A stretch of DNA of 64,000 nt from the NCBI GenBank assembly GCA_963556255.1, contig OY744610.1:9509777-9573776 (forward strand). Direction: 5' to 3'. The notes under the pieces were generated by a model that worked only from the letters and a program-made list of their open reading frames with translations, was not told the DNA's origin and did no database searches. Position numbers and translations under genes: made by a program. The first letter of the stretch is position 1, and each line of letters begins with the position of its first letter. Shown here piece by piece: positions 35,231 through 46,802 of the stretch. The DNA comes from Allolobophora icterica (lineage: Eukaryota; Annelida; Clitellata; Crassiclitellata; Lumbricidae).

Positions 35231-35336
35231 TCTGGACAGGAAGAGAGTCAGGGTCGCTGACGGTACGTCATTTAGTGAGCAGGCCCAGCAAGCCAGAAGA
35301 TTTTTCGTTAAAAGAGGTTGTTACAATCCAGACAAG
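35231..35336 (+). CDS. Candidate exon of unknown gene upstream of the Mab-21 gene
   Basis: Between a good acceptor (ggttttcag) and gtatat donor lies an open segment LDRKRVRVADGTSFSEQAQQ, ARRFFVKRGCYNPDK. About 30 bp later a second pyrimidine-ag acceptor (ccccctccccccag) precedes another open segment, RRDGPNRYFTAPWDLIFNNT and PFKSTVWIIQ, ending at gtaaaa (near 35479). The gap is too short for a normal intron. These may be decayed or alternative exons. I do not recognise the family. Confidence 0.3.
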
Positions 35337-35769
35337 GTATATTTCATTTACCCCCCTCCCCCAGAAACAATAAATGGTTACCTACAACTCGCAGAGATGG
35401 CCCCAACCGTTATTTCACAGCGCCTTGGGATTTAATTTTCAACAACACCCCTTTTAAATCTACTGTTTGGATAATCCAGGTAAAAAATATGATATCAGGG
35501 TAAAGGCGAAAAAAGTTTAACAGGATGTTTTGAGATTACTTCGCAGCATCTGGTTCATTTAGTTTGAGTGAGGCCTACTTGGGTGTGTAAGTGTATAATT
35601 ATTTTATGAAAGGTTACTTATTAAGAGTGATGAATGAGAACCGTATTGATAGTTCTGAAAGTAGACTGTCTAGTGAACATTATAGTTGAAGTGTGAGTGA
35701 TAAAAGATAATTATGAACACTTGATCTGGGTGGAAACTAGAATACAGTTCCTCCTACTCCTCCTGAAGA

Positions 35770-36240
<471 letters not shown>

Positions 36241-36270
36241 TTTTTAAAACGGAAATGTTTTTTATTTAGG

Positions 36271-39111
36271 ATGACGAAATATGCGGATAAATTAAACGAA
36301 TTAAACGAAGAAATGGCATCTGGATTCATTGTTAGCACATGTCAGTTGCTTCCAAAGACGACTGCTGTTGTCTGGGACCACATGCATAACTTACATGATC
36401 AAACAATGTACTCGATTTTGTGTGGCAGCGCTGCGGAGTTCTGTATACGACCGCTCAATAGATGCATTGACGACATGGATTACCTAGACACCCAAACGAG
36501 TGAGCTTGCATTTAGTAGCGATTTTCCAGAGTTGCCAAGTGACATGAGTGGCCTATCAGATACGATCAAGTGCTGGAAGATTAAATCATGCAATAGGTAT
36601 CCGGGTTTTGTTCGAATTCAACGTATCGGGGAAATGAGCTATGATTGGAAGTATAAAAAATACGAATATAACCATACCGTTCGTACACAAATATATGGGA
36701 CGTATGATATGGATGATATGGCAAGTATGTTTGCAAGGAACGCGGTGCCATTAATCGCTTCTGGTCCAGCTTTTAAATATCCACCACTTAGTAGCCACGA
36801 ATTGGGATATGATCAAGTGAAAAGCCTCTGGTGCCCTGAATGGCCTAAAGAAGCCCAAGGTTGGCTTAAACGACCTAGGAATTCCCGATGGCCGACGTTC
36901 GATACAATCACCCAAGTTAAACAAAATGGTTGCCATGTTGTATACGCTCAACATCGTTCTTGTAGAGAGGATAAAAGAATATGGAGATTTTCATTTTCAG
37001 TCGCAGAAGTAATATTAATTCACAGTTGGTCTCAAACTCAACAGATTGTCTACCATTTGTTGAGATTCTTTTCCAAGAGAGAATTAATACAAAAGGATTG
37101 TCCAAAGGAGGATGAGGTTCTCTGTCCGTATCATTTAAAGACGCTGATGTTATGGGCTTGTGAAGAGATGTCGCAGGAATGGTGGAATTCCTCTTCTGTT
37201 ATTACGATCTGCTGTGAGTTGTTGAAAAAGCTCCGTGAATGGCTAAATAGGAGACACATTCCGAACTATTTTATTCCTGAAGCAAATTTATTTCATGAGC
37301 CATCGAGCTCCGAAATGCTTGAGAAGACTGAAAAACGGCTAAGTGAATTCCTAAATTCTGGCATTCTCGGTAATTGGTTCGTGGAAAATTACATATGGTT
37401 GTACCTTTGGAAATATGTCGTGAATAAAAACGGATTTGAATTGATGCCACATTTTATGGACTACTTGCTGCCTCTGTTACAGTTACAGAAATTGTTTGAA
37501 ATAAAATCAGTGGATTTCTGGTTGCTTCTCACATTCAATTTTTCTTATAAGAGGAGTAGCGGTACTTGTTCTGAAATACAATTCGGGTTAAGTTCTGGAC
37601 TGCTCCAGAGCACGAAAATTAGAATATATGCAAACAGTGTTCCATCGAAAGGAAACATGTATTATTTTCCAAAAGTAGAGAATATTTTATGTTTCACGTA
37701 CTATGACGTACTACTGTATATTTTGCATACCGTATATGGTTTAGACTGCGGAGACATTTCATGGGAGAGGAGTACCTTCGTTGAGTTTGTCAAAGCAATT
37801 TCAACTAAGCCTAAATTTATAAGATCCAAGTATCATAGCTTTCCGAAAACGAACACAACTCAAAGTAGTCGGTTTCAATTCCGGCGTGCTCAAGATCTCA
37901 TGGAAAATTTAACTGGACTAAATAATCGCCCAGAATTTCAAGTAGTGTCTCTCTTGTCAAAGGAGTTTCTTAGAACAGCTCTAGAATATGTCGATTTTAC
38001 ATCCAACTGCATTGCTCCTGCAGCTTTGGCCTATCTGGCTGCTCTCCATTTTGCCACGTCAGAATACCAACCAGCAATACGCTTCTCTTTGGCAGTTCTC
38101 GTGGACCAGACTTCTCAAGAGGAAACAGAAACACTGAATGCAGGTTGTTTGTTGTTTATTGACGATGTCGCAAGAATCGTTGGATTGTGTGTGCTTCATA
38201 GAAAGATTACTGACAATAATCTTCATTATATCAACAGGCGGCTTTATCTGGATCTGCGTCTTTCAACAAAGGTGTTTGCTTATTATTTAACTGCATTATC
38301 TGCCGAAAGAATATCCAAACACTTGGGTTTGCATCATGCATTTCCAGATTCAGCATTTCCTCTGGACGAATATTTGATGGCTCTATTAAAACCCAAATGC
38401 AGTGTTTCCATGATATCAGGAACTCATTTCTATGCCGCCAGACAGATCATTTATTGCAGAACAGATTCATTTACAGAAACCGAAGGCACAAGCGTGGATT
38501 CTTTGATAGCTAAGACAACATTAATTAATATACTAATGCAAATTGCTTTGGAAAATATGACATCATTCTACAATGTGATTCGCAACGACTTTGGCATCGA
38601 GTGCAACATAGTCGACTGCTATCGTGCTTTGTACCTTTACAAGTGTCGCCAATTCGATGATGTGACGCATTTATGTGAGCGAATTCTTCATGAGCCTGAT
38701 CTCCATAGCGATTTGAAAGATCTTTCATTAGCGAATATTTTGATAATACCGCCGCTTCAATGTTTTTTTGATGGAGACGTACAGTCGCTGCTTGGTTTTC
38801 ATACACTCTTTTATTATTTATCAACTCTTAAGTTAAGGAAATCTGAGTTACCTGAGGAGCCAACATTTGAACACTATTTTGCTCGAATGACTAGACTCTA
38901 TGATTTTCTTAAATATGGCTACTCCATTAAATGTCACTATTTTCTTGGAAGACATTTTCTTGCAAGATATTTGAAACTCAAATGTTGTATCGACGAGAAT
39001 ATGCCGTACAAAGAATCAATGACTGAATTTGCTGCGCAGAAAACTTATCTTCCGTTTGAACACATCATTCGCAGATTTCTACTAACGAAGCTTCGTATTG
39101 TTGAAAACTAA
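36271..39111 (+). CDS. Mab-21/cGAS-like (cGLR family) protein, 946 aa
   Basis: Intact intronless frame whose ATG follows an acceptor (tttttatttag, then G) by one base, so an upstream non-coding or short 5' exon is likely. Residues ~45-345 form a Mab-21/cGAS-like domain. CGSAAEF at 51-57 is the nucleotidyltransferase GS motif and D68-M-D70 (in CIDDMDYL) the acidic metal-binding pair. PGFVRIQRI (111-119) and the SGPA (164-167) are family landmarks. The C-lobe shows WRFSFSVAEVILIHSW (238-253), CPYHLKTLMLWACEE (285-299) and LREWLNRRHIPNYF (321-334), the helical Mab-21 signature. I could not place the third catalytic acid. Residues ~345-946 form a long, mostly helical C-terminal part, with LAYLAALHFATSEYQPAIRF in a TPR-like setting, as in the large invertebrate Mab-21 proteins. 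Known cGLRs sense nucleic acid and make cyclic dinucleotides; activity here is inferred, not shown. No stops or frameshifts are present. Confidence 0.85.
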   Translation: MTKYADKLNELNEEMASGFIVSTCQLLPKTTAVVWDHMHNLHDQTMYSILCGSAAEFCIRPLNRCIDDMDYLDTQTSELAFSSDFPELPSDMSGLSDTIKCWKIKSCNRYPGFVRIQRIGEMSYDWKYKKYEYNHTVRTQIYGTYDMDDMASMFARNAVPLIASGPAFKYPPLSSHELGYDQVKSLWCPEWPKEAQGWLKRPRNSRWPTFDTITQVKQNGCHVVYAQHRSCREDKRIWRFSFSVAEVILIHSWSQTQQIVYHLLRFFSKRELIQKDCPKEDEVLCPYHLKTLMLWACEEMSQEWWNSSSVITICCELLKKLREWLNRRHIPNYFIPEANLFHEPSSSEMLEKTEKRLSEFLNSGILGNWFVENYIWLYLWKYVVNKNGFELMPHFMDYLLPLLQLQKLFEIKSVDFWLLLTFNFSYKRSSGTCSEIQFGLSSGLLQSTKIRIYANSVPSKGNMYYFPKVENILCFTYYDVLLYILHTVYGLDCGDISWERSTFVEFVKAISTKPKFIRSKYHSFPKTNTTQSSRFQFRRAQDLMENLTGLNNRPEFQVVSLLSKEFLRTALEYVDFTSNCIAPAALAYLAALHFATSEYQPAIRFSLAVLVDQTSQEETETLNAGCLLFIDDVARIVGLCVLHRKITDNNLHYINRRLYLDLRLSTKVFAYYLTALSAERISKHLGLHHAFPDSAFPLDEYLMALLKPKCSVSMISGTHFYAARQIIYCRTDSFTETEGTSVDSLIAKTTLINILMQIALENMTSFYNVIRNDFGIECNIVDCYRALYLYKCRQFDDVTHLCERILHEPDLHSDLKDLSLANILIIPPLQCFFDGDVQSLLGFHTLFYYLSTLKLRKSELPEEPTFEHYFARMTRLYDFLKYGYSIKCHYFLGRHFLARYLKLKCCIDENMPYKESMTEFAAQKTYLPFEHIIRRFLLTKLRIVEN

Positions 39112-39880
39112 ATCAAAAGGTTTTTTTATCGTATCAGTCACAAAATTCTGCTCTCCTGCGAAAATGATTGTACGTGATAATTATGTGATCCCGAAGAGTG
39201 AATCTTGCTTCTGATGTAGACCAAGCTATCGAGTGCTATCAATGGAATGCCAATAAGGGCTAGAAGGGTTTTGCCGTTTTAGTATGGAGACTTAGGCGAT
39301 TGAAAACTTGGCAGATAGGATCTGCAGACCCAAACCGTAAATCAGTTTCCTTGTAGTGAACAGAAGACCGATGCCGTATTCCTGCACTTCACCACAAGGA
39401 GATAAGCATTGGAGCGGTAGAAGTCAGCGATATGGCCCAACCGTATTTACAACTGTCTCCATCGAAGGTGTCCGCGTTACTCGAGGTGAGAATTGCCTGT
39501 TCCTATGGCAGGTATAAGTGTCTTCCTCCTCACTGGCTTCTTCTTTACCATCTGCTCCACAGGTCTACGTATGGCCTGTAGGTATCTGGTGCCTGTCTTA
39601 CGGATTTATTTTCTGGATATTGAACTGATTACGGCTTGGTTTTGGTGTGCCATCGTTTTATGCCTTGTGCAATAGACTTCGGCGCAATACAAGTTACTAA
39701 TTAAACAATAACTGAAATCTGGGTATAAGAGGAAAAGTTCCACCAAGAGCGCAGTTATTATTAACCGAAAACCAATATCGTGGCGAGAATTACTTTCACT
39801 CAGGAAAATGCTTTTGACCATCGCAACCTTTTAAACTCATTAATATAGCGACAAAACACATTTATGCCAATAGCGGAAAT
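39112..39880. other. 3' flank of the Mab-21 gene
   Basis: No clear poly(A) signal within 200 bp of the stop codon. Two short frames (39493-39675 and 39606-39821) lack any support. Confidence 0.4.
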
Positions 39881-40045
39881 TGTAATTGTATTTTTGTAAT
39901 TGTAATCGAAAATTGATATAGCGCCACTCAAAATCAAAGACGCTCCAGACCCGAGTCAGTGTTTTCACTGACAAAGAGATATGTTTTCAGAGGCTTGCGG
40001 AATTGAACAGGAGAGAGACAGAGGAGGTCAAGCCTAAGGGGCGGA
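39880..40045 (-). mobile_element. Non-LTR retrotransposon 3' end
   Basis: Minus strand FRKPLKTYLFVSENTDSGLE, then the 'tatagcgccactc' tail and an ATTACA-like terminus. 'FkxxLKTyLF' is the last motif of CR1/L2-type ORF2. 5'-truncated at an aggggcggagccagaaggtt word that is the end of yet another repeat. Confidence 0.7.
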
Positions 40046-40067
40046 GCCAGAAGGTTTATGGAGGGGG

Positions 40068-40350
40068 GAAACACATACATACATATATAGAAGCATACAT
40101 ACATACATACATATATATGTATACATGTACATACATACATACATGTAATACATACACAATTACGTTCCTACATATATATTTACATGCATACATACATATT
40201 AACATGCATATATATATACATAGATAGATGCATACATACACATATGCATACATACATACATACATGCCTGCATACATACACACATGCATACATAATTATT
40301 TACATACATACATGTATACGTACATGCATACATGAACATATACATGCATA
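40068..40350. repeat. (ACAT)n-type microsatellite
   Basis: Imperfect CATACATACATAC array with GCATACAT and TATATACAT variants. All Tyr/Ile/His/Cys-rich frames are artefacts. Confidence 0.95.
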
Positions 40351-40529
40351 CATGCCGTTACAACGCGTGTGCCACTTTGTTTTTAAAGCATTTTTCGTGC
40401 ACCAAAAAGTCCAAAAACTGTTGAGCGTGAAAAAAATTAATTAGCTGACCTCTTTTTTGACCAGATCAGTCCAGAAATGCTTCGCCACCTGTCAAACAAG
40501 ATCTGCATACATACATGTACACACACATA

Positions 40530-41645
40530 TATATAATTAGCAAGGTATGTGACACTGTTAATCATTATAAACTGTATGTGAGCCTCCTAAGGTTAGGTTG
40601 CCCAGTGTGGGTGGTCAATGTCCTGGTAGATTGGTATAGTGAACTAGCCGTGGCAGTACGTTGGAATGCTAGTATGTCTGTCATTTGCAGTGAAGAGCAA
40701 TGTACGGCAGGGGAGTTCCCTATCGCCTTCATTGTTTAATGTTTTTGTTAATAAGTTTATATTGGAGTCGAGAGCAACTGGTGTAGGCTGTTGCATTAAC
40801 AAGTCCTGGTTGGGATGCATCACGTATGCAGATGATATTATTTTGCTATCCGCATCGGTAGCTGGGCTTCAAGTCTTACTAGATAAATGTGGTGCTGTCA
40901 GTAGCCAGCTAGGTCTAACATTTAACTGTAATAAATCTTGGTGCATAGCATTCGGCCCTCGATGCAAGGCCTCCCTGCCTGAAATGTTTCTATGTAACAA
41001 AAATGTGTCATGGACCGAGCATGTGAAATATTTAGGAGATATTTTTGTGCTGGTTGTATATTGAGTTGCGATGTGGAGAGTATAATGCGCAAATTTTATG
41101 CAGCTAACAATAATATTTTCAATAACTCCTCAGGTTTGTCGGAGCTAATGCAGTTTCACAAGCAGCAGACTTATAGCTTCCCAGTAAGATATGGCTCAGT
41201 GGCAGTGAGGTTTTCGCAATCTCAGCTGAGTAAACTAAACGCTTGCTGGAACAATGTTTACCGTAAACTGTTTGGTTTCCATAAATGAGAATCAGTTCGT
41301 GAATGTATTTTTTAGGTCTAGGCAGTTTGGACTTTAAATCTATGAGTGTTATCGCCATGTTTAAACTGCTTAAAAAATGCCAGCTGTTGGTAATAGTACA
41401 CACAACATACTGTCGTTGACATTCAGTTATGGACATGAATTTAATTATCTAGTTAATGGCCTTGGTGTGTCTGTAAAGGACAACATGTCTTATGTCAAGT
41501 CGAAGGTCTATAACGCTTATGCCTCCGGGGGAGCGTTAGCTTCAGTTGGCGGTTTTGTATTCTGTGTTTTTTTTTATTTTGAATTATTGTTTTTCGTTTT
41601 GCGATATTGTGTAATCTTCGTGTTTCTGCTTTGAGCAAAATAAAG
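40530..41645 (+). pseudogene. CR1/L2-like retrotransposon, RT domain to 3' end
   Basis: Starts within the RT palm (CDTVNHYKL, normally AFDxVxHxxL), continues LLRLGCPVWVVNVLVDWYSE. A frameshift near 40697 leads to NVRQGSSLSPSLFNVFVNKF. The catalytic YADD motif is present (40825-40836, ITYADDIILLSAS), then LGLTFNCNKSWCIAFGP. A further shift near 41050 leads to LSKLNACWNNVYRKLFGFHK before a stop. It ends with a frame to 41630 and AATAAAG plus TATAATT. The 5' part (endonuclease and first catalytic Asp) is missing, so the copy is dead on arrival. Confidence 0.85.
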
Positions 41646-41683
41646 TATTATAATTGCATGCATACATGCATAATTAAATACTA

Positions 41684-42130
41684 ATATGTGACGCCAGGGG
41701 TCAAAACCCGTCACATGTCGGTTTTTGACCTTTTTATTTAGTCATATTCTGCAATTAAACTGCTTCAGAATACTTTTTACAGAATGAAAATATCTTTTTG
41801 CTAACTGAAGTTATGCTCTTTTGATTTTTTCATTAATATATAGTGAGAAAATCGAATAAAAAATTTCGGAATATTCGTGTCATCAAAGTCCTCAGCAACC
41901 ATTACTTGATTGTACTACAATTTTGCTGGGCAATAAAGGGCTATATTCTGTAACGAATAAAACAAACGGCATCAAAATCGGATTACTACATTTGAAATTA
42001 TGGCAAATTCATAGGCAACTGGTGAATTGAAGAATTTTCTATATATTTGACCCCTCTCGCCTATTTCGGCTTCTAGCTCAATATCTAGGAAGCGACAAGC
42101 GACGGGTTTTGAGCCCTGGCGTCACATATA
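41684..42130. mobile_element. TIR MITE (about 28-bp ends)
   Basis: Ends starting ATATGTGACGCCAGGG and its near-exact reverse complement (one mismatch over 28 bases); ~447 bp, no coding frame. TA/ATAT at both ends suggests a Tc1/mariner-like origin but the target duplication is ambiguous. Confidence 0.75.
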
Positions 42131-42264
42131 TCAAATTGTCCAGTTTTATTTAATCATAGTACGGCATCGTTGGCGGTAATATCGGTTATTTGTGACGATG
42201 TCTATGTACTACAAATTCAAGGGAAAAGTTATTACAAGTGAACACATTAAGGATACAAAAGATA

Positions 42265-43025
42265 AAAAAAATGCTACTTGTATTGCATCCTGGCAAGGAA
42301 GCATTTCCGAGACAAGTTATCATTATGAGGTAGCTCTCAGTTATGAGACTGTGGGCGCAAATAGTAGCGAGTGTGCTTAATAGGCGGCAGCATTGGATGT
42401 AATACATGGATTGTACAAATTATTAGCAAAGAGACTAGCGTCAGCATTGCTACTGAGAGCCTCAAATGAGGACGATGAAGGTAAGTAGCCCTGGCGCACC
42501 AGCCTCCGGACTCTATCCTCCAGGGCCTCCCGCTCCTGCCACTCGCAAAACTCCACCACACGGGCGAGTAATAAAGCATCCTACCAACTGTAGTGGCAAG
42601 TACCACATCAAACAAACAGTCCCCCCGAGAGCCCATGCGCTCTTAAAACCCGAAGTGCTTAGTGACTCTCTTGTCTTAATGGTCATTGGTCAGGTGTTTG
42701 ATATGATTCGAAAACCCAAATTTTTCATTAGGGTCGACACCCAAAATATTAAGTGTGTGCACCCTGGCGATACCATTTAAAATGGGAGGTGGAGGCTCCC
42801 TGATGGCTCCCCGATGGTGCGTGAATATTATTTTATTGCACTTACTCATGTTAAGATTTAGGTTACAGCAGCGTGTCCATTTAGTAATGTACTCAAGTTC
42901 CATCTCAGTTAGATGCGGGGAGTGCAAGGTAACAGTCAACAGCATATTTAAAGATGCGGTTGCATTTGTTAATTCGTTTGAACCAGAGATAGTGACTACA
43001 AAACCATGGGGCAAAATCAATATAT
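42265..43025 (-). pseudogene. Non-LTR retrotransposon RT C-terminal region
   Basis: Minus strand: MELEYITKWTRCCNLNLNMS, KCNKIIFTHHRG, then RVHTLNILGVDPNEKFGFSN (thumb region), YYSPVWWSF / FCEWQEREALEDRVRRLVRQ, and at the 3' end HTRYYLRPQSHNRELP and LSRKCFLARMQYK, the 'YxLRxRxHxxxLP...nFixRmLY' ending. The YxDD box is decayed. Several frameshifts. The plus-strand frame at 42192-42380 is a shadow of it. Confidence 0.8.
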
Positions 43026-43403
43026 CTTCAAATCCAGTGTTCGTGAGTAAAGTGGTGCTTTGTATTTAGCTTTATTAAAACGCTTTAGAAATTTGTAATT
43101 TACGATTACGACTTCTTGCAAGTATGCCCATAAAAATTCGTCCATATTCTCATATGGGCCATCATGGGTCCCACGTGGAAATATGGGCAAGCCTACAGGA
43201 TTTTGCTACTCTTCAAAAATGGTAATCTGCCCCTTCGCAAAAGTACTGCGTGCGCCATTACCGTCAGTTAGCGAATTCTCCTTTCTCTCCCTCCGTCCAT
43301 TCTTAACCTCTTTAATTCCCCTCTCATCTTTCACCCCCATTTATCAATCGTCCATCTCTGCCCCAACCACTCTAATTCGAGCCATGGACTCATTATTGTC
43401 CGT

Positions 43404-43708
43404 CAGTGTTTAATATAACACCCCCCCCTCTTCTCGGGGCGGGGAACAAGGTTTTCGGGGGGGGAGGGCAACGAGACGAGTGTCCGAAGGGCGGTAGTCA
43501 TTCGTCTCTTTTCTCACTTTTTCTTACGATTTTTCGGCACAACATACAACATTCTGCTTACCTTTTTTTTACAAATTCGTCTCTGAACTATGTGATGACC
43601 TTTTTCAGGAATTGGTCTTTAAAAAATGTATGACTCTTTTTTCTCTGGGGGGACATGAATCCTGGGGGGGAACTTCCCCCCCCCCAAAGACGTCGAGATT
43701 AAACACTG
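43404..43708. mobile_element. hAT-type MITE with C/G-run ends
   Basis: Ends CAGTGTTTAAT / ATTAAACACTG with an 8-bp duplication ttgtccgt (43396-43403 and, one base beyond the end, 43710-43717). Subterminal runs of C (5') and G then C (3') form a strong foldback. No coding frame. Confidence 0.75.
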
Positions 43709-43999
43709 ATTGTCCGTCCTTTTTTTACAATACCATACTTTAAATTGTCTCACTTGTCAGTGGGATTCATTTTAAGTTTTCGACTTTTATATTGACCAGC
43801 AAGCTTCCGTTAATGCTGAGCTATGTTGAAGGACCAAGTGACCAATCTATGACAGTCGTACTATAATCAGTTGCCAGCAACGACGAAACCGATTGAAGCT
43901 AATTATACTTAAAGCGAAAAAGAGCCAGGTGCAAGCCTTCATTAAGCAGTTGTCTTCACTGCTTTGTGGAGTCTGAAACAGCCTCTAGTTTGGTGTTTA

Positions 44000-44420
44000 G
44001 AAAAGGCTCTTGAAGAAATATCAGAGTGTGCCGACTGCAGTAGCCATATTCATATATGGCGCACGAAAATTCGATCACATTACACCTGTGCTCAGAAGTA
44101 CTGGCTGTCTGTCAGCAAGGAAGGAGATCGTCTTTAAGTTGGTCTCGCTGGTTCATAAGTATCTGCTTGGGACATGCACCCCGTACCTGGCGGATGATTT
44201 TGGTGGCATCATCTGTGGCGGTTTCAGCTGCGTGCTGCCGCGAGTTACTATGTAGTATGGAGGGGGAGACCTGCGGGTCGAGTTCATGGAAGATAACCGT
44301 ATACGACCCAACGGTATAGAACACTCTGATGGTTGTTGCTCGTTGGGGATCCAGAGATATCGCTGGTTGTTGAAATGTGCTGAAGGTGCTTCCGCTTATG
44401 TCATATTATTAGCAGCTGCT
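44000..44420 (+). pseudogene. Non-LTR retrotransposon ORF2 C-terminal fragment
   Basis: Plus strand ARKFDHITPVLRSTGCLSAR, KEIVFKLVSLVHKYLLGTC, PYLADDF. 'kfdHITPvLxxLHWLPvxxRixFKlxxlvyKxLxGxaPxYLxd' is the canonical CR1/L2 C-terminal domain; LHWLP has decayed to TGCLS. Stops follow. No 3' tail is seen. Confidence 0.85.
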
Positions 44421-44655
44421 TAATTGCATTTGCGGTGGATTTAGTTACATTATTTTTCACGTTATAAATTGACTTTAAATGATATTAATAATAATAATGA
44501 TCAACATTCCATTTACCAGGAAGCCAGTGAAGTTCAAGAAGGCGATCCACTGCAGTAATTAAGTGAATGTTGCATTATGATTTGATATTGTACTGAAACA
44601 TAATTCTCGTTCGGGTTCGGTCATAAAACACTCTGCTCTCTTACAGACTGTCAGC

Positions 44656-44782
44656 AGATGGTGGATGTGGTGGTAAAACAGAAATATAGATGGTGGATGT
44701 GGTGGTAAAACAGAAATATAGATGGTGGATGTGGTGGTAAAACAGAAATATAGATGGTGGATGTGGTGATAGAACAGAAATT
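44656..44782. repeat. 32-bp tandem repeat, four copies
   Basis: Unit agatggtggatgtggtggta plus 12 bases, four copies; the first three are identical. Confidence 0.95.
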
Positions 44783-45073
44783 AGGTAATGCTAAAGCCTC
44801 TTTACGCTAATGTAATTTTCTACCTAACAAACACATCTGTGTATGTATCAGGGTAGCATTTCAAAAGAAAAATGCAGGAAATAAAGAGAAAGAAATTGTA
44901 TTTTAATCACTTGAATTGTTTAATCGAATTATAAAAGTATATCTGAAAGAATTTTCTCAACACAGTTGTTTTCAATTACATGTAGCAGTTGCTACGATAA
45001 TACAGTAACTACACGAGATGTTGACACCATATAATTGAAATTGTCCCCATCGTTACCTTTCTTTAGAGTAATT

Positions 45074-45935
45074 TTATTCTTCACTGAAACGGAAGATGGT
45101 TAGGACGCTGGTGCCAGGATCAAGAGTACAACTACTCACTACCTCATTCCTCGCGCTATTGTAGTGCAAACTATAGAAAATATTTGAGTCATCCTTATTC
45201 GGCTGCGGACCAGAAAAATCCAAGAGATTCAACTCAGAATCTAACAGCTCGATTCCCTTTTGCGGATTATTTATCAGAATTCTTCCAGAAGTATCGACAA
45301 AATTCACACCAGTTGTTCTTCCACTAAGTGATGATTTGTATTGCCTTTCAATATTCCCATCCGTATCGATCTCCGTTAATATCGTGCGAGAATAATCGCC
45401 AACCGATACTAATACCAGGTTTCCATTTGACTTTTGAAGTACGCTATCAACACATGTAAACCCATCGATATCTCGAGACAACTTTACTTCGTGAAGCAAG
45501 GAACCATTCGGACTATATATTCGTACTGCGTCAGAATCTTTGATTATTAGGCTGCCGTTAGCGGATACGGACATAGAAGAAATTGAAAACATCAGATCAC
45601 TAATCAATGTTTCGACGTTAAACTGATGCTCTCCATCTCTCGTAATGCGAAAGACTGAAGAGTAGAAAGTTTCCCTGTTCTGCTCCAGTATATATACAGG
45701 CAGTTTGACACATTGCAAGCTGCTACGAACCCAGGACGTATTCCTGGTAGTACGATGATACCTTTCACCTCTGCCATATTGTTGCGGTCGTAAACTCTAA
45801 TATCGAAATACATAGACTTGTTTTGAGGACTTTGTAAGCAGAATAAGACTATGTCATCTTTGATTGTAGTAACGTCGACGATGGAACAGTTGATCGTTGA
45901 TTGATGCAAAATTTCCAGACGAATCGTCTCCTGAG
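45074..45935 (-). CDS. F-box/beta-propeller protein, propeller exon (frameshifted)
   Basis: Minus-strand exon starting after tgattttag in phase 1 (45935) and ending at TAA 45074. It reads AQETIRLEILHQSTINCS, FDIRVYDRNNMAEVKG, ACNVSNCLYI, then, in another frame, LEQNRETFYSSVFRITRDGE, SISSMSVSANGSLIIKDSD, AVRIYSPNGSLLHEVKLS, VLQKSNGNLVLVSVGDYS and ILTEIDTDGNIERQY: repeated beta-strand units with 'NGSLL/DTDGNI' turns as in NHL/WD-type propellers. Frames join at a short TATATATA run (45689-45696), consistent with a 2-bp slippage; otherwise no stops. It could be a pseudogene, a polymorphism or an assembly error. The frame is joined to the F-box exon in matching phase. Confidence 0.65.
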
Positions 45936-46802
45936 CTAAAATCATTAACTACGTTGCATAAATTGCGCAACGAAATGACATGAGTCAAAAATATGCTGGC
46001 TAGGTGACGTAGGCCTACATTTTTCAAACACACATGCACTTAGGAAACTGATTGTTATATACTCTACTTAAAAATTAGGTAAACTAATTTTATGACGTAA
46101 AACAACCTGTAACGCGAATACGGAAACATATTCACTAATACACTAATATAAAGTGGAGACATAACGCAGAAATTAATTACTGGATGTGTAAATAGATCAA
46201 AGCAAAATCAGACTCGACAACAGTTCATGAAATCTAATATTTTCCAATTACTCTTTAACTCATTTACCAAGAAAAGATTGGACGGTCGCTTCAAGTGATA
46301 TCGCAATAATAGATCGTGATGTGCTAGAGGACCAACGCTTAAGGCAAACCTAAATTAGACAACCCTTAAAAGATAGAAATAAGTTTAATAACATTATAGC
46401 ATTAGTCGACAGAAAAAAGACTACCCTATTACACGAACACTATTACAGCGCTCGCGAATCAGCTGTTGCTTTGCGCTAAGATTTAGAGTAGCCTAAGATT
46501 TAGAGTAGCCTATAGCGATTTAGAAGTTTGGAGTTTACGATTACGATTACAATGACAACGTTGCATTGATAACAGCTTTCCGTAAACAATTGCATAAAAT
46601 GATGATGAAGATGATGACGACAAAATAGGAGATGGTGGTGGTGGTATAACCACATATTATTAAGTTAAACAGATCTGTTTTCTTTCGAACAGTAAGCATA
46701 GTAATAAATATGACTGACTTACACATCATCCATAATTTCAATTTATGGTGTAATTATTCCTTTGCACAAACTAGAGCTAACACGTATATTTCATGAACTA
46801 AC

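Noticed and set aside
42192..42380. Plus-strand 62-codon frame that looks protein-like (MTMSMYYKFKGKVITS)
   Set aside because: The opposite strand encodes the conserved C-terminal end of a reverse transcriptase (YYLRPQSHNRELP), so this is a shadow.
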